Of a DNA stretch of 64,000 bases, positions 58,395 to 64,000 are shown piece by piece. The stretch is taken from assembly GCA_030062745.1 (NCBI GenBank), contig CP099843.1:6077001-6141000 (forward strand), in the 5' to 3' direction. The notes under the pieces are model-generated. The model was not told the DNA's origin. It worked only from the letters and a program-made list of their open reading frames with translations, and did not search any database. The position numbers were made by a program, and so were the translations under genes. The DNA is from Capitulum mitella. Lineage: Eukaryota; Arthropoda; Thecostraca; Pollicipedomorpha; Pollicipedidae. Position 1 is the first letter of the stretch. Each line of letters starts with the position of its first letter.

Positions 58395-60460
58395 CTGCAG
58401 CTCATTCGAGCAGTAAAAACAACGGGTGTCATAACGCGTTCTGGCGGGAAGGTTTGGAATCTCTAGAGCGTACGTGACAAAAAATATTGGTGACAAACAA
58501 GGTTCGGTACCGAAAGAGCAAGAGGTCACTCCAGGTCACCCAAAAACAAGAGGTCGCTCAAAAGACCCGCATCCGGAAACTGTCGCGCGGATCATATGAA
58601 ATCAGAATGAATGTGGCATCGCCATGGACGACGAAAGCCACTTCACCTATCACGAGAGGCATTTGCCATGAAATCTTGGGTACTCTGTTGGAGCACGTGG
58701 AGACTGTCCAGCAGAAGTACAGCTGAGGCAAGAGAGCAAGTTTCCCCGTAATCTTTTTTTCGTGTGACCCGCCATCTCTCCAAGGGGTGTGACAAGTCCG
58801 GTTATCATGCCGAGCACGGGTAATGTTGATGGCAGCGTGTACCGTGAGAAGTGCGTAGGAGATGTGCTCATCCCATATTTGGATGAGGACTGTTTCAACA
58901 GGGACATGTTGATCTGGCCAAACTTGGCCAGCGCTCATGATGTGAAGAAAACGCTCAAGTTGCTGGAAGAGGCCAGAGTGCCGATGGAGTGCGTGACAGC
59001 AATCCCCCTATGTGCCCCATGTGTGTTCTACTGAGGACATTTGGGGCATCATTAACCCTATTCCCGGAGGGCTATACGGTATGGTCGATTCCCGGCAGGG
59101 GGGCGGATTCGGCCCCCTCCCTGAGATCTCAAGAACTACTTGTCCGATTTCATCGCAACAAACGGCAATCGATTCGCCGTGACGTAAACTACATTTTTAT
59201 AACAAGAAATTTTCAGAATTTTGAAATTTGTGGATACAGGGGGGCAAAAATGTCAAAATGGGGGGTACTTTTGGACTTCTAATAACTCCGTTGTTTATGG
59301 ACCGATTTCAATGAAACTGGCATGAATCGAGAGATTATGGATAGGGCTTTTACCATGGGTACAAAAATCAGAAATTTTGAGAAAATGCATGGGCGTTCAC
59401 AGGGTTTCAAAAATAGGAGGATTAGTTTTCTAACAACTGGATGAACAAAAAATTAAAAACACTTTTTTGGCTTCTGCTAGTCATGCTATGCTAAAGAAGT
59501 AAAAATCACGTTACAGTGTTTGTATAATGTTAGCATAGGCGGTGCCAGGGACATGAAAAAGAGGGAAATGTCAAGGTCACACGTTTCTCAGATCAACTTG
59601 TGACCTTTGACCTTAAATGACCTCCAGTGACCTTGGGGTCACTTAGAATGATCTCGTGTGCAATAAATATTGTCTGTAAACGTTTTCAATCATTTGAATT
59701 CACCCTATTTCAAAAATTTCATTTTATGGCTATTGCGATATCGGGTACGTGCACTTACATTTTAGGTCATAGCTCCGTGACCCGACCTGATATCAAGCTG
59801 AAGCTTGGTACACAAGTAGAGGGCACCGTTCTACGTCATATGTATTCCGGGCTTGGGATTTGAAAAAACGGCGCCGAAATTACAGCAAAAAAACAAATTT
59901 TGACTTTTGACCTTGACCTGACCTTGTAAAATAACCCCAGATAAACAAAATTACATCTACACATTGCCCAACTATTTAGCTATGCATCCATATAAAGTTT
60001 TAAGTTCTATCTTTAAAACTCTGTTTTTGGCAGACATTTTCCTTTTACCTTCAACATGACCAAAAATGGCATGAGGTGCCTCCCAAAAACGTTGCCTGGC
60101 TCCGCCCCTGAGCAAAATAGAATTTTGAAATTTTGTCGCAGCACATAGAAAAAATAGCTAGGAAAAGTGACCAGAGTTTCGTGAAGCTGCGTTAAAAAGC
60201 CTGGAATTGGCAAGCAAAAAACCCGAGGGGGGCGAATTCAGCCCCCCCCCTACCGGGAATAGGGTTAAGCAGAGGATGTTTCAGGGAAATTGGTACGCAA
60301 CACCCAAAGTTGCCCTAAAGCGCTGGATGAACCAGGTGATCGCTGTTATGGACCCACAGGTACCGCAGGTACCGTTCTGGACCCATAGGTACCGCGTAAA
60401 ATGCTGGTGCGCTTGCCCAGGCGCTTGCGTGTTGCCGACAGATGAGAGGAGATGGAGATG
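58395..60460 (+). pseudogene. Tc1/mariner-type transposase, split by element F
   Basis: RYRKSKRSLQVTQKQEVAQK with TRIRKLSR is the C-terminal side of the DNA-binding region (58507-58590). MDDESHFTYHE (58624) holds the first catalytic Asp. FPRNLFFV, then AISPRGVTSPVIMPS (58740-58810), VYREKCVGDVLIPYLDED and MLIWPNLASAHDVKKTLKLL (58838-58970) follow, with the second Asp replaced by Asn in WPNLAS (usually FWPDLAS). EDIWGII at 59031-59051 runs into the F insertion; KQRMFQGNWYATPKVALKRW (60267-60325) follows it. At least two stops or frame changes besides the insertion. Confidence 0.85.
59052..60268 (+). mobile_element. TTAA element F (1217 bp), intact ends
   Basis: TTAA at 59052-59055 and 60265-60268. 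Ends are TTAACCCTATTCCCGG and, inward from the right, TTAACCCTATTCCCGG. The interior has dense TGACCT/AGGTCA half-sites (59605-59642, 59765-59790, 59899-59930). Removing it with one TTAA restores an uninterrupted codon series in the host transposase gene. Confidence 0.95.
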
Positions 60461-60679
60461 ACCCATTAGGCAAGAACTGACTGCAACGTCTATGACTACA
60501 TTTCTGAAAAGTTTAATGTTCATACAGTAATAAATATGCTTACGGTATGACATTAAATACTGTCTCATGTCCCTGTGCCTACACGTGATATTTTCTCTTA
60601 ATGCAGTGTGTCAGAGAATTTGAGAAAGATAAGAAATATTTGGAAAAAGGAAGATATAAATCATAAGATGGGATGCTGA

Positions 60680-60859
60680 CCGCATGCTGGCTATTGTTTC
60701 ACAGCTCTGAACTTAAGTCCCATTCTTGCAAAATATCTCCGAACCCTCCCGGAGCAGTACAGAAAAGTATTGGTTCCAAGGTCTCCAGATCGATATGCAA
60801 CTGCCAATTACATCGACAGTCTAATACAACAAGCCACGCTTCTCCTGAAACGGTTTTGA
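60680..60859 (+). other. Protein-like segment in element L (possible captured exon)
   Basis: gtttcacag precedes an open segment FTALNLSPILAKYLRTLPEQ followed by YRKVLVPRSPDRYATANYID and SLIQQATLLLKRF, ending in TGA. Its composition is unlike transposase or repeat shadow. It could be a host exon carried by the transposon or the end of an unrecognised element protein. Confidence 0.3.
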
Positions 60860-61026
60860 ACGCAAACATTAGAGCAACGATTTGATCGTACACCGGGAGG
60901 TTAAGTATCCGGCAATATCCGGCCGGGTCACAAAAATATCCGGCCGGATACCGGATACCGGATAATCCCTAATATCCGGCCGGATATCCGGCCGGACCGG
61001 ATATCCGGTGCATTCCTAGTCGTGAT

Positions 61027-61560
61027 ACTAGCTGAACGGTCGCGTCACTAGCCGTTGACTGCGCTGTTGCTTGAGGACTGGAGTTGCAGGGGCAACGGCT
61101 CGTGTTGCTCACCGGTCGTGATGCTGTGGCTCGGGCGCTCTGGTTGCACCTGTATCGCTTCGCGGCCACCGCGGCTGCAGCTGGTCGGCCCGACTGCTTT
61201 GTAGCTGCTGTTGTGGCATGGCGGCTGTGCTGCTGAGCTGCCGTGCTGCTGAGCTGCCCTACGATGAGCCGTGTTGTCTTGTCTCCGCCGTTGCTGCAGA
61301 CGCGGCTGTCCGCGCCTTTCGACGAGTCGCCTCGCCTCGCTGTCCATGGGTTAGGCCCGAGCACTCGTCCGTCGACGGCTCCACACGCAGTGCAGTGGAG
61401 CACCACTACTGCACAGCGGTGCAGTGCACAGCACACTACTGCACAGAGCAGTGTGCCGTGCGCTACGGAGCGTTCCGCGCCGGATCCCACTGCCAGCTCC
61501 GCGGCACGAGATCATGGCCTTAGGTGCTCTGTGAGGCGAACCTCGTCCGCGCGCGCGTCA
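61027..61560. repeat. GC-rich low-complexity sequence
   Basis: Repeated gctgctgagctgcc and gcagtgcac/ctgcacag words. Overlapping frames on both strands are artefacts. Confidence 0.5.
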
Positions 61561-61582
61561 TTATGCGGTGAAGCAGGTGAAG

Positions 61583-63530
61583 CAGGTACGGATTCAAGGG
61601 GAGGGCGATGGGGCGATCCCCCCAGGCCTGAAAAGGGGCCCCACGATCGGGGCCCCTCTCGGGCTTGCCCGGAAGGGGCCCTTCCCAAATTCAAAAAGGC
61701 TCCGAAAGAGCCCCGTACGGCTCCTTGATGCAGTCAGAGGGCCTCTGGGAGGGTCAGATGACCCTTGAGACGCATACAGGGATCCAGGGGCGCAGCTAGG
61801 GGGCTCCTAGGGACCAAAGGACAGGAAAGACCAGGACCCCGCAATTTCTGAAGGGGCCCGCGCCACCGAGGGTATAGAGAATTACTCATAAAAACCGAAA
61901 TTATCGCCAAAATGTTTTAAGAACGGTAGACAAGAGAAGACAATCAGCCTGTAGGAGGCCTCTGCCCGGCTATGGAGGCAGGGGCCTCCTACAGCCCGTG
62001 GAGGTCCCTACAGCTTGTGGAGGCACCCTACCAGCTTGTAGGGGCCCCGCCGGTCTGTAGGGGCCCCTGCCTCCAACCAGCCTGTAGGACCCCTGCTGGC
62101 TTGAAGGAGCCCCCTGCTTGCCTGCAGGGGGCCCCCTAATGAATCGCTGGCCTATAGGGCCCCTTGCCGGCCTTTTGGGCCCCTGCCGGTCTGGAAGGAC
62201 CTCTTGCCAGCCATGGGAGGGCCCTGGTTGGCCTGTGGATAGAACCCCTGTTGTCCTGTGGGGCCCTTGCCGGCCTGTAGGGTCCCTGCCGGCCGATAGG
62301 GTCCCTCTGTCTGCCTGTAGATGGCCCCTGGCGGTATGCAGGGACCCCCCGCTGGCCTGTAGGGACCTCCTGCTGGTCTTTAGGGCCCCCACCAGCCTTT
62401 GGAGGGTCCCTGCAGTCCAGGTCCACATGAAGGGGGTTCACCGCTGGGCGAGGACCCCTGAATTTTTGGCTCTTTGCGCCCCTGAAGCTTCCAAAGGGTC
62501 CCTGAGACCGGCAAGGCCCCAGCACGACGGATTGCCCCTGAGTCCGCCAGATCACAAGGGCTTGGAGGCGGCCGAGATGAGGACTGAGTCCCTAGGACGG
62601 CTTAAGGGTCCCTGGAATGTTATAGGGGCCACGAACGGGTTTCAAGGACCTGTATGAAAAGCTGAAGGTTCCTGATGTGGTCAGAGGGCCTCCGGGAGGG
62701 TTAATGAGACTATGAGACAGGATGGCCCCTCAGATGGATAGAAATGTCCCCGAGACTCTCCAAGGGTCCCTGGAACCGCATTGGGGTTCTAACACGACAA
62801 AGGATCCATGAGATCGCTTTAAGTCCCAGCGAGGCCCCTGAGACGGCAAGAACTTAAGAGGGTGCGCAGAACGGCATGACACCGTGGCAAGCAGAGGAGC
62901 CCCTGAACAGGGATTCATCAGTGACGTTCTCAACCTCGAAATGGGCTTAAACGGGCTACACTGGTCGTTTTGAAAACCTGAGGGGTTCCTGATGCAGCCA
63001 GGGGGACCCGGGAAGGTCAGGAGTGTCCTGAGAGAAGGCGGGCCAGATGGCTACACGGCAGATGGCCCCTGAAACCGCCAAAAAGGTTGGAGGGCCCCTG
63101 CAAAGCAAAGACGGCAAGAGGACCTCTTAGACGGTATGGGGGCTCTGGACGGCTAGAGCCCACGAGTGTATATGGCAGGCTTCTGGCATAGAAAAGATAC
63201 GCCTGAGACTGCCAGTGAGGCCCCGACTGTCAGACATACCCCATGTAACAGAGGAAGGCCCCTGATACTGCCATGGAGAGTACCGGAAACGTTCAGAGGG
63301 CCCATGACACTGCACAGGGGTCCTGAAATCGCCAGATCTTTGTAACCGCCAGTGGGCCCATGAGACGGAAAATTTGTTCCCCAGAGACAAGAGGACAGAC
63401 CTAGGACAACAGGGGGTCCACTGAGACTGCCAGAGAGGGGGCCTTTGAGACCGCTCACGAGCAGTCTCTAGCAAGGACCACTGAGACGACCAGATGGGCC
63501 CCTGAAACTACTGCCTAAGAGTGCTCAGAC
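61583..63530 (+). repeat. Repeat D, copy 6, with nested M
   Basis: It starts CAGGTACGGATTCAAGG, followed by GGGGCGATCCCCCC, and has the D unit series collinear with 42854 and 47311. M interrupts at 61786. It ends before the B element. Confidence 0.8.
61786..62473 (+). mobile_element. Repeat M nested in D, best-defined copy
   Basis: It starts CAGGGGCGCAGCTAGG, ends tttgcgcccctg, and is filled with GCCTGTAGGGGCCCCTGCCG-type units. The D sequence on either side (gacgcatacaggg / aagcttccaaaggg) is continuous in the M-less copies at 43030 and 47495. Confidence 0.75.
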
Positions 63531-63595
63531 TCTTTCCGCGGGTTTAAGCAGCGAGGATCGCAAGAGTGTCGCGGAATGAACTATAAGCCGGTTTC

Positions 63596-64000
63596 TTAAC
63601 CCGTCCCCGACTGGGGAAGGCAGTTGACTGCCCCCCCTGAGGTTTTTCTGGAATTGCGAGAGAACCAACAAACACAGAGTCACGAAACTTTGCGTATATT
63701 TTGCTCCATCAATTTTACATCTCGTGTCAAAATTTCGACCTCAGGTCACGTCAGGTGTCTGACCTAGGTCAGGTCAAACAGACCTATATCAAAAAAAGTT
63801 TAGCGCCCTGTAACTTTTTCGCAAAACAAGATATCTCAATAATACTTTCAGGGATTAGTGATCGTGATAGATAACAAATCTGCTATCTCAGATTTTTCGG
63901 AGTTTTCCGGGTCATTGACCTAAGGTCAAGCCCATTTTTAAGACATATCGCCGTTTTTTCGAAAATTGACGGAATATTCCATAACATTTTTTAGTGCGGA
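63596..64000 (+). mobile_element. TTAA element B, 5' part (cut by window end)
   Basis: TTAA at 63596-63599, then CCCGTCCCCGACTGGGG and CAGTTGACTGCCCCCC. Collinear with 32615 onward; contains tgacctaggtcaggtca. Confidence 0.9.

Larger units (their letters stand above)
56295..61018 (+). mobile_element. hAT-type element L (4.7 kb) with exact 8-bp duplication
   Basis: Ends are TAGGGATGCACCGGAT and, inward from the right, TAGGAATGCACCGGAT. Flanks are gtcgtgat on both sides (56287-56294 and 61019-61026). Subterminal regions (56320-56400, 60905-61010) are arrays of ATCCGG / CCGGAT / CCGGCCGG palindromic words. Without the TTAA elements E and F it would be about 2.47 kb. It carries no hAT transposase I can recognise, but does hold a dead Tc1-like gene. 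Confidence 0.9.

Noticed and set aside
62118-62657. 179-codon open frame
   Set aside because: Lies in repeat M and D units; no domain.

Overview
The window is metazoan nuclear DNA, probably from an invertebrate. Its mobile elements are typically animal: a mariner, a Tc1-like transposase, hAT/ZMYM1-like transposase, LINEs, TTAA-flanked and 8-bp-duplicating non-autonomous transposons. It also holds one rhodopsin-like seven-helix receptor and has almost no unique coding sequence. I cannot name the species. An assembly gap of 500 Ns lies at 1759-2258.

Layout. 1-1758: a composite repeat (CpG-rich element A carrying TTAA element B), repeated almost identically at 31250-33005. 2483-4840: a decayed gene of a CxxH, probably RNase H-fold, transposase-like family. 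5495-15425: two inverted copies of a C+D repeat composite around a dead mariner (8573-9864). 15445-22060: tandem repeats, microsatellites, a short B element and more D/M material. 22060-27082: the least repetitive stretch, with two weak exon candidates. 27083-34800: TTAA elements, a LINE 3' end, the second A+B copy and an old F copy. About 35300-37600: a ruined hAT transposase. 40606-41823 (minus): the GPCR, the only convincing host gene. 41905-49331: N+D composites and element B. 49724-56122: hAT-type MITEs and LINE pieces nested in one another. 56295-61018: a 4.7 kb hAT-type element with an exact 8-bp duplication, containing a dead Tc1-like gene and two TTAA elements. 61583-64000: another D copy and the start of another B.

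Two themes dominate. First, three TTAA-flanked families (B, E, F; about 1.0-1.2 kb, no coding) have piggyBac-style ends and carry dense TGACCT/AGGTCA half-sites. Second, several hAT-type families (A, D, M, N) have interiors made of degenerate 20-27 bp GGCCC-cored units. Many junctions are readable, so the order of insertions can be reconstructed in several places. No genes here form an operon or pathway. I recognised no virus-derived element with confidence.
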